From assembly GCA_028583415.1 (NCBI GenBank), contig CM053269.1, positions 27,656,254 through 27,720,253 on the forward strand: a stretch of DNA of 64,000 bases, read 5' to 3'. The DNA comes from Protea cynaroides (lineage: Eukaryota > Streptophyta > Magnoliopsida > Proteales > Proteaceae). Made by a program: the position numbers and the translations under genes. Shown here piece after piece: positions 22,080 through 33,890 of the stretch. Every line of letters starts with the position of its first letter. Position 1 is the first letter of the stretch. Under the pieces are notes generated by a model. The model saw nothing but the letters and a program-made list of their open reading frames with translations. It made no database searches and had not been told where the DNA came from.

Positions 22080-23093
22080 TACTATATAATATATAACAAT
22101 ATAATAACACATGTATAAAGTATATGCACATGGGACTGAACCGATTTGGTCTGAGCTGATTTGTTCAAGGTTGACTAAGCCGGACTGACTTGTTTGGATT
22201 GGACCGACTTGAGTTGACTGGGTTAAACTGATATGGATTGAGCTGGGTTAGGACAAGATTGGTTTTTCTCTCTCTATCATTTCATAGGCCATTTCCGCCG
22301 TCATTCCGTATGGAATCTTCCCACAGTCTCTACCCCAAGTTTTCTACGTTCACTTTGTAGAACACTAAAAATGAGAAATACTGGAGTTTGAATCATCATT
22401 TGGACGAAAATGATCAACTTATGAATTTCTGAATTTTAAATAGGCCAAATTATGATAATTGGGCTAGCAACTCTGCATGGGATGCCTTGGAGACCTCTAC
22501 CTCAAATCCTTCACGTCCACTTTGTAGAACACCAAAAATAAGGAATAATGGCACTGGAATCACTTTATTTGGACGTGGGATGAGCAATATATGAGAAGAT
22601 GAAGTTTAAATAATTAAACTTATGATAATTTACATGCAAGCCCCTCGATATTATTAATTTTTCAAAAAATACCCTTTTTCTTATTCTCAGACTAAAATCG
22701 CCATATGTTCTTCGTTTGATATCAGAACTGAGTGATTCAGATCTCATTTCGAAGCTATTACCCAGACCTACGCATCCATACAGGTTGCAACCAATGTCCT
22801 TACTATGGGGCCCATCGAAAACAATCTCCAAGTCGCAATCAAAATTTAAACATTGCATTGGGATTCACCAACTTTCCATATGTGTTCATTTAAGCTCCTG
22901 GATACTGGGGATCATTTCAGTTATTTTCGAAACATTTTAAAAAGCATGATGGGGCTAATCGACTGTCATTTTTTAGAGAGTTTCACTTGCCTCCCCTGTA
23001 CTTTTTCAAACTTTCTCTCATTTCTCCCACTTTGTTGTCTACACTCCAGTAAGACTTTGTTCAACTGGGGATGACAAAAATGAGGTGCTTAGA

Positions 23094-23108
23094 GATACCC
23101 CTCTTTAG
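23094..23108 (-). other. Polypurine tract of element 3
   Basis: Minus strand CTAAAGAGGGGTATC directly before the 3' LTR start; suits plus-strand DNA priming. Confidence 0.65.
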
Positions 23109-23474
23109 CCGAGATTGTTTCAATTGAGAGTAAAGATAAGATAATCGTATTTTTGCCTTTCATATTGGAGAGACGAAAATTCAAAGAGGTAAGATCATCA
23201 AACCAAATCACTCAACATTCATGCACATACCATGGCAAACACAGTAACATCAGGACTAGCAACCATCATCACATAAATCGTGTACATTCAAAACAAATGA
23301 CTCTATTAGCATGCATACTCCAAATGAAATTGGAGAGGACAACTAGAAATTAAAATGGTTCTCATTGGTTCATAAACTTTGTCTGATTACATAGCTTTAC
23401 AGAAATGACTGGATCTAAACACTAAATAAGTGTTCAAACACATCTGGATAAACCTAAAGAATCATTTGAAGAGT

Positions 23475-24492
23475 CTACTTATCCCATCCATTAGCAATAT
23501 CCTCAACCAGGTCATGGTCTAACTCTTTAGGTGCTTCAAAACATGTTCCCTTCTTGTTGATATCTGTCAATGTCCCATATTGATATAATAGCCTTGCAGG
23601 TGAATAAAATGAAGTGTGCATCAGGCCCATGATGTGAACATCTACACTGCCTGGGGTGTTTGTGATAACTTTCTCTGCATTCCACCAACTACATTTCCAT
23701 CTGATGCTTGAAATGGTCATTTGCTTAAGATGTGACAGTCAATCTATGTCAACTTGATATACAGTAGGATCTGCCCTCTTTATTAGATGATAACGGTCAA
23801 GAATTGGTGCTCCGAGTTCCTCTACTAGACCCAACCTTTCAACTAACCAGATTTGAAGCAAGTATAATGATCCATTGAACTTCTCTAAGTGACATCTGCC
23901 TTAGAGATTTGCTGCAAGATCTAGTCTCCTCAGAGTCTCTGCTAACACAGTAGGTACGATGTCTCCTTAACACTCTACATGTCCAATGAGATCAATAATG
24001 ATAGGAGATCCTGTAGCTTCTTGACTCTGCAGTAATGTTCGAGCAATGATGCAATATAGATAGACTTGTATCCTCCATGTTTTTGCTTCATCACCTTCAG
24101 GTTCTTTCCATGCATAGGTATCTATCATGGGATGTAATTTCAATCTCTGGTCTTGAATGAACAATCATGCTTTTTCTTCATTGCAACCAAAAAAGTCTCT
24201 TATTCTTCACTTATAATCTCTCTTAGGGGATGGTCTAAACATCTTTCTTTTTTTGTGGATAAAGGAGGCATGCTCTGAATTATTCAATAGTATGGCACAA
24301 TTCGGCTTTACCAAACCTGAATACATGAGCTATTGGATCCCAGTATTGAATAGCTGCTTTTAGTAAACTGGGGCACAATTTTACTGTCATCATTTGGAGG
24401 TGGACGTCCAAGTGAATCTTCTCTAAGAATGAATGATTTTCAATGAATTCCATACGCCAACTCCAATTCTTTAAGGCTTTATCCATCTTCAC
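23475..24492 (-). pseudogene. Plant-mobile-domain-like ORF of element 3
   Basis: Lies between integrase and the 3' LTR, same strand as pol. The N-terminal part has LLKAAIQYWDPIAHVFRFG then KAELCHTIEEF after correcting a stop, like the opening of plant mobile domain/DUF7745 proteins (a hydrophobic helix, WDP-x-x-H-x-F-x-F-G, then a PT-x-E-E-Y type motif). The C-terminal part has SIRWKCSWWNAEKVIT, GLMHTSFYSPARLLYQYG and CFEAPKELDHDLVEDI. Stops and frameshifts break the middle. Plant mobile domain genes are known both as host genes (MAIN/MAIL) and as retrotransposon passengers. Recognition is from memory of the family and should be tested. Confidence 0.5.
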
Positions 24493-25335
24493 CTTGTTGT
24501 TTGACGAGTAAAAGCTCTAAAGTGCTCACCAAAGTTAACCTGTAGAAAATCCCGACCTACAATAGAATTAGTAGGGAAATCATTAGAACTTTCTTACACT
24601 GTGATTGTTAGACACATTGAAAACCTTAGCGAGTTGTGCATGAAATATGTGCATATGCATGACCTTGTCTAGGCCTAAATTTATAAATCAAAAACAGGTG
24701 CGCGAGGACAAAGGTCAAACTCAGCTGACAAGAAGCTATCCAGATGAGTTTCCATCAGGAGGATCTTTTGGTTATTTATGTAGAATGGTCGATCCCTCCG
24801 AAGAGATACCATTTTATGGGCTTGAAAAGGAAGGGCTCTTTGGAATCTTTGGATGTTGTTGAATGTAATGAACGATAGATAAGAGTTCCAGCCAGATTTA
24901 TGATTATCATTATTTCCAAACTGACATGCCCACTAGGGTCGATGTCAAAAGATGTGAAAGATTGACTAGATATGCGACTCTTAGGAAATCCGTTGGATAA
25001 ATGAACGGATGAAAGAGCTTAGCCAGAAAGCAGGAAGTTCTTCCTTTAATTATGACAAGATGATGAAACCATTCTTGAGTTGCGAGATGTAGTAGCCTCT
25101 TTGGAGAATCCAACCCAATCTATCGTAAAGTCCTCCAAATGTTGTTTCATTGCCGGCTTCTAAGAGCAACTGCACTCTCCAGGTTTTTTTTTTTTTTTTT
25201 GAAAGAGTGCAGAGGCTAGACATGATATTGTTTCACTTGATCAAGGTTGGTCAGGTATTGTAACTCTTCACCATCCAGATCTGTGAACTGAACTGCTTTT
25301 TTGGGTAAGATTTCTTTCACTATGAATGGTTTACT
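24493..25335 (-). other. Element 3 spacer between integrase and extra ORF
   Basis: No recognisable domain. It contains a T-run at 25184-25200. Short frames on both strands look random. Confidence 0.5.
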
Positions 25336-26525
25336 CTAGTTTAGATAAAATTTACCCCTGGGGTCATGGATAGGCACTCTTTGCTCCTCCAGTACTAGAT
25401 CTTCCACTGCTAAGTGACAAATATGGACCTTTTTATTAAAAGTGGTGGCCATTCTTTGTTGGTACTTCTTTGCATTATCATCCGCTTTCATTCTCCTTTC
25501 ATCAATGAGGTTCAACTCTTCATAATGGGATCGGATCCATTCAGCTTCAATAATTTTGGACTCCATTAGGATTCTCAATTATGGCACTTCCATTTCTACT
25601 GGGAGTACTACTTCCATGCCATATACTAAAGAGTAAGGCGTTGCTCCAGTAGATATCCTTATAGAAGTTTTATATGCTCATAATGCATATGGCAGCCTGT
25701 CTACCCAGTCACCATGAGTTTCTGCCATTTTCTGGAGGATGACCTTGACATTCTTGTTGGCAGCCTCTACTGCTCCATTTCTCTGTGGACGATAAGGAGA
25801 GGAAAGGTTCCTTTGGATGTTAAACTTCTCACACAGCTCTTGTACCTTCCCTTTAAAGTGTTGACCTTGATCTGAGATTAGAGCATGAAGCACCCATCCT
25901 GACAAATGATATGCTCTTAGAGGAACTAAGCTACCTTATTTGTCGTAAATTCAGCATATGACTGAGCTTCTACCCACTTGGTAAAATAGTCGATGGCTAC
26001 TAAGATGAACTCGTATCCATTTGATGCTTTTGGATGAATCTTTTCGATCACATCTATACCCCAAGTTGAGAATGGCCAAGGTGAACTGAGAGTGTGCAAT
26101 TTTGTAGGTGGTACATGTATCAGGTTAGCAAAGATCTAGCATTTGTGGCACTTCTTCATGAACTCCGCATAATCTGTTTCCATCGTGTTCCAATAGTACC
26201 CCATTCTCAGGATTTTCTTTGCAAGCATCCTCGCATTCATGTGCGGTCCACAAACTCCTTGATGTATTTGTTCAATGAGGGTTTGTGCTTGCTCTTCATC
26301 GACACAGACCAATTGTACCCCATCGTATGATCTCTTGTATAGGATATCTCCACAGAGGATGAACTGTGAAGCATATAGTTTCAGTGTCTTCTTCTCTCCT
26401 ATTGTAGAGTATGCATGGTATTTGCCTTCTTTAATGAAATCCACTATGGGTGCAAACCAAGGTCTTCCATCAACTATCAATGCATCAACTTCTGCATATG
26501 CGGACTGCCTTCTTCTTTCTATCAT
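25336..26525 (-). pseudogene. Element 3 integrase
   Basis: Minus strand. The N-terminal zinc-binding part is clear: GVCGPHMNARMLAKKILRMG, YYWNTMETDYAEFMKKCHKC (HHCC motif), then a stop, SSPWPFSTWGIDVIEK (first catalytic Asp), a decayed stretch, HALISDQGQHFKGK (second Asp) and SPYRPQRNGAVEAANKNVK (third catalytic Glu region). The C-terminal part has EWPPLLIKR-like text and LVLEEQRVPIHDPRGKF-like text, typical of Tat integrase tails. Stops and frameshifts at about 26136, 25910 and 25680 disable it. The enzyme would insert the cDNA into host chromatin. Confidence 0.85.
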
Positions 26526-26579
26526 CTAGGGTCTTGTGCATTCGACAGGATCACCACTGATCATTGAAGCCAAGGTGGC

Positions 26580-27036
26580 CAATGCGTCGACTATTTGTTT
26601 GTGTCCCTTAGGGAATAGTCGAACTCTATCTCTGTAAAGCTCTGAGCCAGATTAATTGCATGCTGCTGATAAGGTATCAATTTTTCATCCATGATTTTCC
26701 AATCCCCTCTAACTTGGTAGATGAAGATGGATGAATCCCTATATACTTTCAACTTCTTGATGTCAATTGCAAGTGCGGCTTTGAGTCCCATGATGCAAGC
26801 TTCATATTCCGCAGTATTGTTTGTATACTCAAACTCTAATCGGAGCGAAATGGTACGAATTTCCCTTCTGGATCTATAAGTAATATCCCAGCTCTGCACC
26901 CTCTATGGTTGGCGGCTCCGTCAAAGAACATCATCCATGTATCTTCTTTCTTTTTCTCTTCAGCCATGTGTACCTCTTCATCGGGGAATACATCTTCCAA
27001 GTTTCTAAGATTATCCCTGATTGGGTGAGCGGCCAA
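26580..27036 (-). pseudogene. Element 3 archaeal-type RNase H
   Basis: Minus-strand motif WMMFFDGAANHRGCRAGILL, then after a frameshift EYTNNTAEYEACIMGLKAAL and a D-T-N-K segment. These carry the Asp, Glu and Asp positions of an RNase H fold of the type that Tat elements hold in addition to the RNase H fused to RT. The spacer to integrase includes LATLASMISGDPVE-like text. Confidence 0.75.
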
Positions 27037-28772
27037 ATGCTCTGCAATTGCACTTTCTTGATGGATTTCTGTGTGACATATGTAATATCAAATTCAGACA
27101 ACAGTAGTAACCATCGAGCCAGCCTTCCAATCAAGGCTGGCTTCTCAAGCAGGTACTTCAATAGGTCCATCTTTGAAATGAGTATGACGGGATACGATAA
27201 CATGTAATGTCTCAACCTTTTAGTTACCCAGACTAGTCACATATGTCTTCTCCAAGGGTGTATAGTTTAACTCGTAACCTAAAATTTCTTGCTCAAGTAA
27301 TATATTGCTTTTTCTATACGTCCATCGTCATCGTGTTGGGCTATCATTGAGCCCATAAAATCTTCCAACACTGATAAGTAAAGGAGCAATGGCCTTCCAG
27401 GAACAGGTGGAGCCAATACTGGTAGATTTGATAGATAAGTCTTGATCTTGTCAAAAGCCAACTGACATTGAGGGTTCCACTCCTTAGGTTGATTCTTCCT
27501 TAATAACTTAAAGATCGGATCGCATGTTGCCGTGAGGTGTGCAATAAACCAATTGATGTACTGGAGCCTTCCCAGAAAACTTCTTACCTCTTTCTCTGTT
27601 TTGGGAGGTGGCATCTCTGATATGGCTTTTATCTTGACTGGGTCTATTTCAATCCCCCTTTGACTAACCATGAAGCCTAGCATTTTTTCTGCTGTTACTC
27701 CAAATGCACACTTCTGAGGGTTAAGCCTAAGCTTGTATTGCTTGATCCACTCAAAGAATTTCCTCAGAGCTGTAATATGGTCCTCTTTGGAAAGTGATTT
27801 CACAATCATATCATCCATATATACTTCAACTTCCTTGTGAATCAGATCATGCAACACTATCGTAGCCATCCTCTAATAGGTTGCTCTAGCATTCTTTAGC
27901 CCAAATGGCATTACCGTTTAACAATAGGTACCCCAATCTATTGTAAAGGCAGTTTTCTCTTTGTCTTTTGGTGTCATCTTGATCTGGTTATACCCTGAGA
28001 ATCCATCCATGAAAGATAGAAGTACATGATTGGCTGTGTTATCAACTAGGATGTCTATCTTTGATAGTGGAAAATCATCCTTGGGGCTGGCCTTATTCAG
28101 ATTCCTATAATCCACACATACTCTCAGCCTACCATCCTTCATAGGTACTATGACCACATTAGCTAGTCATTCTGGGTACTTCGAGACTTCTAAGAATCCA
28201 GCGTCAAACTGTTTCATTATATCCTCTTTAACTTTTAAAGTCCATTCAGGCCTTAGCCGTCTCAACTTTTGCTTATGTAGCTTTGCATTGGGAATTAGAG
28301 GTATCTTGTGTTGTACCACTTCTGGATCTATGCCCGGCATATCTTCATAAAACCATGGGAACACCTCTTGGAATTCCTTCAATAACTTCGTCAGCTGGTC
28401 AGTCTCTTCTTTTGTCAAGGTCATGCCAATCTTGATCTCTTGTGGCTGCTCTTCTATGCCAAGATTGATCGTCTTGAAGTCCTCGCCAACAGGTTGAGTT
28501 TTCTTCTCTTCCAAGGCTTTGAGGGATTGTAAGATTTCAGGAGATGGTTCATCATTCTCATCATTATCAAAGTTAGAGCTAGAAGAAGAGGAATTAGAAG
28601 AAGTAGACACAGTATAATTGGAAAAACTCTCTTTATTAATGCTTGGAAATAGAGGTACAGAAGAGGAGGTTCCTAATGGAACAAACTCAATGCTATCAAG
28701 AGACTCAAACCTACCTAAGGACTCATAGAATTTGGGCACAGACATGGGCATACTATATTGATTACATGACAA
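27037..28772 (-). pseudogene. Element 3 reverse transcriptase and RNase H
   Basis: N-terminal acidic and Ser-rich leader (28772 to about 28450), then the pre-RT block LTKEETDQLTKLLKEFQEVF and WFYEDMPGIDPEVVQHKI. After a TGA near 28167 follow VIVPMKDGRLRVCVDYRNLN, SFMDGFSGYNQIKM, then after another stop VMPFGLKNA, and EVYMDDMIVKS with the YMDD catalytic motif. RSFLGRLQYINWFI and the RNase H start LLLYLSVLEDFMGSM complete the domain. The sequence is well preserved apart from three stops, which suggests moderate age. It copies genomic RNA to cDNA. Confidence 0.9.
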
Positions 28773-29450
28773 CCCTTTTGGGTAGACAAAGGTATCTAGA
28801 CAACTCTATTTTGGGATCATTCCGTTGATGGGGAGGATGAGTGGTTGCGTATCGAGATCTCCATCTTAATTGTCTCCGGTGAGCATCAGAACTTGGTCCT
28901 CGTCGAACAAATTTCCAATGTCGATCAACTCCACCTCTGACTTCTGCTCCTTGCTCATCCTCTGACTCTTGATCTCTTCCAGTTCCATCCAATCAATTAT
29001 ACAGTCAAATAATATTTCAAAACCAGGTACTTCTCTCTGAAGGCTTTTATCTAGCCATGGTTCAAGAAATCCACAGAATGTAATGTCCTCTCCTTCTTTG
29101 ACAAAGCATCCATTGAGAGTCTTGAAGTATGGGTTAATTTGCTCATCCTCATATATACCTCCAAACTGTGCTTGATAGACTGGCTCATCTGTCTTTTGTG
29201 GTTGTCATCTTCTGTGACTCCTATCTGCTGTCATTATTGGACTCCTACCGCTACTCCTATATTTTCTCCTTTCAAGCCTCCAAAATGCATCATCAGCATT
29301 CCTCTGTTTCTCCTCTATCAGTTTCAGATCTCGGTCGGTAGGAACATACCCCAGTCTAAATCTGTACTAATTGATCAAGACAGACAACATGTTGACATCA
29401 TCCTGTTGGTTGGAACTGAGGCCCATACCTGGAAAGTAAGACATGTTAAA
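28773..29450 (-). pseudogene. Element 3 linker with G-patch-like motif
   Basis: Minus-strand YFPGMGLSSNQQDD resembles the G-patch-like motif that precedes RT in Tat polyproteins. RLGYVPTDRDLKLIEEKQRN is the next family landmark, then GFLEPWLDKSLQREVPGFEI-like text and an acidic stretch. I see no DTG or DSG aspartic-protease motif between this and gag. Confidence 0.6.
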
Positions 29451-29697
29451 TAATTGACAAAGCGAAAATGACAAATGCGTACCTGGGGGATTTGGTTCTG
29501 TGGTTGCCATGATGTTGCTAATGTGGAATCCTCTGAGACTGATATCTTGTGGCAGACTTTCTTCTACCCCTTTATCTTTCTGTCCAATCGCCATCGTGTG
29601 CTGCGAGATTTCTGAAAAGTTTACCCCATGCTCATAGCCCACTTCTTGGATTGAGACCATGTTCCCTTCATCACCAACTGTGACGCTTCCTTCAACT

Positions 29698-31210
29698 TCA
29701 GCTTGGACTAATTCTATCTGAACACCTTTGTTTGAATACACCTCTCCCATTCAATAAAGTTAACAGTGTGATGGGGAAGGGGGTTGTTTGCCACAGACGC
29801 TTGCCTTGGTTGGAGCTTGAATTTTTTGGCTTCCAATAGGTCTTGTATGGCGTGCTTGAAACTAATGCAACGTTCGGTGTCGTATCCACTTTGGTTGTGA
29901 TTTTTTAGAATTCATTCAGGCACCAATAGTGAGGTAATGGGTTCGAGACGGGCCGTGTTTCTAAGATTTGAAGTTTCCCTCCCTTGACTAGCTTGTCGAG
30001 GAGTGACGTTCTAGTCATGCCCAACTCTGTGAACTGTCTTCTGGGTCTCGACCTTTGTGGGGTAGGGGGAGGAGATGTAGCTTCCACGATTTATAGTGCT
30101 GAGTTTGTATTGGCCACTTGCTTTGGCACTGCTAGTGGGTTGGATCCTAAACCCCTGGTTGAATATAACTTTCTGTTAAAATTGGATCCTGACTTCTCAG
30201 CTTTTTTCGGGAGGACATCCCCATGATTGATAGCATCTTCAACTTGTTGTCCCGCAACAATAAGTCCTTCAAAAGTTAGAATAGCTTGTCCAAAGATGTA
30301 GGTCATGTAAGTCTTGTTCAATCCCCTCATCATCATCTGGACTTGGTCTCCCTCAAATGGTCAGTCCCACAACTTTGCTACTACAGCTCTGAACCTAGTC
30401 AAGTACTCTATGAAACTTTCTTCTTGCTTCTGCATCATAATCTCTAATTGCCTCCTGTGAGTCTCAACCTTAGCGTTGTAAGAATAGAAACTTATGAAGG
30501 CCCAAGTTATATCAGACCAGGAATGAATTTGGGATGGGTTTTAACCATCTTTGGGGCCCTCCCGTCAGTGAAAATTGGAATGCCTATGCTAATTGTTCAT
30601 TTGAGAATCCTTGTCCTTGCTTTAGTAAACCAGTGAATGACCTCAGATGGGTTTTGGGATCCCCTGGCCCATCAAATTTCTCTGTCGTCCACTTGAACTT
30701 AGGAGGCAATTTCATTTCCGGAAAGAAACACAGTCCTTCAACATCTATTATTTGACTTTATACACCTTTTAAACCCCTGACTCAGCCTATCCCCGTATGG
30801 GCCTTCTTCTTCCCTTGGTTTATGGGTTACGGGAGCCCTTTGAATAATTGGTTACTTTTAGTATATGACACCCTCCTGATCTTCAAATGTTGGATTTGTG
30901 AAAAATTGTGGTACTGTTTGGTTAGGGGTACCCATTCCTTGTGTGGGTATCTCATTCATCCTTTCAGAAGTTGACCCTTGGGCTCACACTTGCAATTGTA
31001 GGTCCTTTATCGCGGCAGCTATCATTCCCATGGTCTCCTCCATTTTCTCCATCCAAGACTTAGTAGTGTTAGGCACTTGGTTTAATCTGTCAGCCATTGA
31101 TTCAGTTGATGCAGTTGAGATAGGATTAACTGGTTCAGGCATGGACACACTAGAAAACCTCCGAGTGAGGGGATCTCTTATCCACGAGGTAGAAATGGTT
31201 ACCGTTTAGG
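29698..31210 (-). pseudogene. Element 3 gag (Tat type)
   Basis: Decayed gag on the minus strand. Landmarks in order: EEMGMIAAAIKDLQ near 31060, HPKFIPGLI near 30520, FHRVLDQVQ near 30410, QAILTFEGLIVAGQQVEDAI (30300-30240), then the strong Tat block RRQFTELGMTRTSLLDKLV and, after a stop, GYDTERCISFKHAIQDLLEA near 29880. The latter two resemble the conserved F-x-L-G-M-x-x-x and C-x-x-x-K-x-x-I-Q-D-L-x-E-A lines of Ogre/Tat gag. At least six stops are present. Confidence 0.8.
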
Positions 31211-31249
31211 CTTACTCCTGAACTGGTACCGAAAAAGAACCAAAACTGA

Positions 31250-31465
31250 CAAGTATTAGGACTCTGAAATGGTGGGAAAACTGAATAAGAAGTTACATGC
31301 ACAAACAAAGCTGACTCGACCAAACAAATGTTAGTTCCCTTTATGAAACCCATTAAACAAGTATTAGGACTCTGAAATGGTGGGAAAACTGAATAAGAAG
31401 TTACATGCACAAACAAAGCTGACTCGACCAAACAAATGTTAGTTCCCTTTATGAAACCCATTAAA
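31250..31465. repeat. Perfect 108-bp tandem duplication
   Basis: Copies at 31250-31357 and 31358-31465 are identical base for base (start CAAGTATTAGGACTCTGAAA). They lie in the leader between primer site and gag of element 3. Confidence 0.95.
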
Positions 31466-32386
31466 CAAGCATTATCCGGATCAGTTTAGTTACTTCGACT
31501 GACCCTGTGATTAGTCTTGGGCTTCATGACCCAAACGGTTCATTAGGCAACAAGGTCTGACCACTTGGTTCATCAAATTCAAAGATATTAAAACTGATAT
31601 ACTTATTCCTAGATTTCATATGGGATAGATAGCAAAAGCGGTTCATGACTAAACAAACCGGTAATAACAGCTCGATCACAACACCTATGTCGTAACAGGG
31701 AATTTCTACTCATTTTTTAAGCCAATGTGTTAACAATGATGGATCCAACACTCTCAGTTTATCGATAGAGAGTGTACAATGGCCATCCACTACGACAAGG
31801 GACTGGTTTATACATTTCTCCTGCTCCCATCAAGTGAAAGTTCAAGATGCTTATCGTGTGGATTCTAACATGTCAACCAACCAAGAATAAAAACGGACAA
31901 AACTTTGATGTCACTGGCATGGATGTCGTGATTGAACGGGTTTTATCATGTTGGTTCAAGGATGGACCAAAAAATACAAACATGTGGCTCAAACTAGGTT
32001 AGGACCAGCAAGGCTACCTTGAGGAGGAGGAGTGGCCTATCCCATCTACACGGTGAATCATGGGCCCCTCGATTCCTTTTGATATACCATTTTGCAAAAT
32101 GTCAAGACCTAGAGTAGTATGACGCCTTCCCTGGCGGACCCAAGAAACAATCGTCAGAGACTCTCATCGGTAGAGACTTTTACAAGGTATGGGTCAAGGT
32201 TGTGCTTTTCGCCTAGCGAGTGATCCCATCTGCATGAAGACCCAGGTCGGCTAATGGCACGATGTGTGACTGAACCCATACCCCCTAAAGCAATATGTAC
32301 AAACATAAATAATAGTAGCCCTAGATCTAGCATCCAATGTCAATCAATCAATGTAAGAAAGTAAATCTGGAGTCTGAACGTAAAGT
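31466..32386 (-). other. Element 3 leader
   Basis: Between the primer site and gag. No ORF or domain recognised. Confidence 0.5.
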
Positions 32387-32404
32387 CCCCAGCGGAGTCA
32401 CCCC
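32387..32404 (-). other. Primer binding site region of element 3
   Basis: On the minus strand, just after the LTR end CCTCACA, the sequence reads GGGGTGACTCCGCTGGGG. It resembles the TGGCGACTCCGCTGGGGA-type site of Ogre/Tat elements (tRNA-Arg type from memory), with one or two changes at its 5' side. Confidence 0.65.
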
Positions 32405-33214
32405 TGTGAGGACAATAGGTTCTCTTCCACCCATCTCTGATAGACGAAAAAAATGATTTGGAGTCGCCACCTAGATTAAGGTCTAAGACCGATATAAATA
32501 TAGTCTCATCATAAGAAAAGACTTATATTGACTCATTGGACCCAATATATTGGCTTTAAACTATCAGAGAACGGGTAAGTGTTCATGGTATAGTTTGGGA
32601 AGGTGTTAGGCACCCAAAGCAGTCCGATCTGAAAATCGGCCTCCTATGTGATTCTACTTTCCTTAGACTATGGTTCTGACTGTTCATGGTCAATGGATGA
32701 TGACTAGGGCTCATGGCGGATCCTATTCCAAGTTGCTAAATTCTTCTAACCTAGAGTAATATATAGCGTACAGAACCAAAGATGGTTCAGTGATGGACTG
32801 AATCTGAGACGTCCAAGACATCTCAAAATTGCCTATGTATTCTAATCCTGAAAATCAAGTCTATAACGTAGTTCGAATGGATGTGATTAAGGTTTATGGA
32901 TATGATTTATGATTAAGCTTTCTTAAATTCAATTTTCAAGTTGAAGTTTATGCTTGATAATGATAGAGATTGAATCTAGAGATAGCCTATGTGGGTCGAA
33001 GTGAGTATGGATATGGATATGGTATGGATATGGATATGGGGGACCTAAGAATACTAAGATATGGTACCGTACTTGGAGAGGTCGTCCAAGTTGCCTACGT
33101 ATTTCAGAGGTCCTAAAAATCCGGTACAATGTAGTTCGTTGTGGGGTTGTGGATATGAATAAATTGATGATAGATATGGATAACCTAAAGAAGACTAAGA
33201 GTGTGGTCATACCT

Positions 33215-33890
33215 TTGGAATCTATCCCTCTAGATTTTTTGGAATCTATCCCTCTGGATGGGACTTGAATATGTCTTTTGGGAATCTATCTGAACAAGGT
33301 TTGAGTACATCTTTTCGGGAATCTATCCCTCTAAACAAGATCTGAGTACGTCTCAAAAATCTATCCTTCTTGACAGGGTCTGAATACATCTTCGGGAATC
33401 TATCCCTCTTGATAGAGTCTGAGTACGTCTTCAGGAATCTATCCCTCTTGATAGGATTTGAGTACGTCTTTGAAAATCTATCCCTCTTGACAGGGTCTGA
33501 GTACATCTTCGAGAAACTATCCCTCTTGATAGGGTTTGAGTACGTCTTCAGGAATCTATCCCTCTTGACAGGGTCTGAGTACGTCTTCGGGAATCTATCA
33601 CTCTTGATAGGGTCTGAGTACGTATTTGGGAATCTATCCCTCTTGACAGGATCTGAGCACGTCTTCGGGAATCTATCCCTCTTGACAGGGTCTGAGTATG
33701 TCTTTGGAAATCTATCCCTTTTGATAGGATCTGCGTATGCCTTCGGGAATCTATCCCTCTTGACAAGATCTGAGTATGTCTTCAGGAATCTATCCCTCTA
33801 GACAAGTCTGAGTATGCCTTCGAGAATCTACCCCTCTAGACAAGTCTGAGTATGCCTTAGGGAATCTATCCCTTTGGACAGGTTTGAGTA
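33215..33890. repeat. 39-bp minisatellite in element 3 5' LTR (about 18 units)
   Basis: Same unit as 18238-18800 but longer by roughly four units. The longest plus frame (33370-33801) is nothing but the 13-residue unit GSEYVFGNLSLLT with variants. Confidence 0.92.

Larger units (their letters stand above)
17392..23093 (-). repeat. Element 3 3' LTR (5.7 kb)
   Basis: Plus-strand reading starts TGTGAGGACAATAGG and ends GAGGTGCTTAGA (the right LTR ends TTACA, so one terminal base is mutated). It contains a 39-bp minisatellite, a zone of degenerate GATCAAT/ATGG words, a 161-bp foreign block, CT-rich runs and a long TA tract. It is co-linear with 32405-38001 throughout. Confidence 0.9.

Noticed and set aside
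33370..33801. 143-residue plus-strand frame of 13-residue repeats
   Set aside because: It is the 39-bp minisatellite of an LTR. All frames stay open because the unit is a multiple of three; nothing suggests translation.
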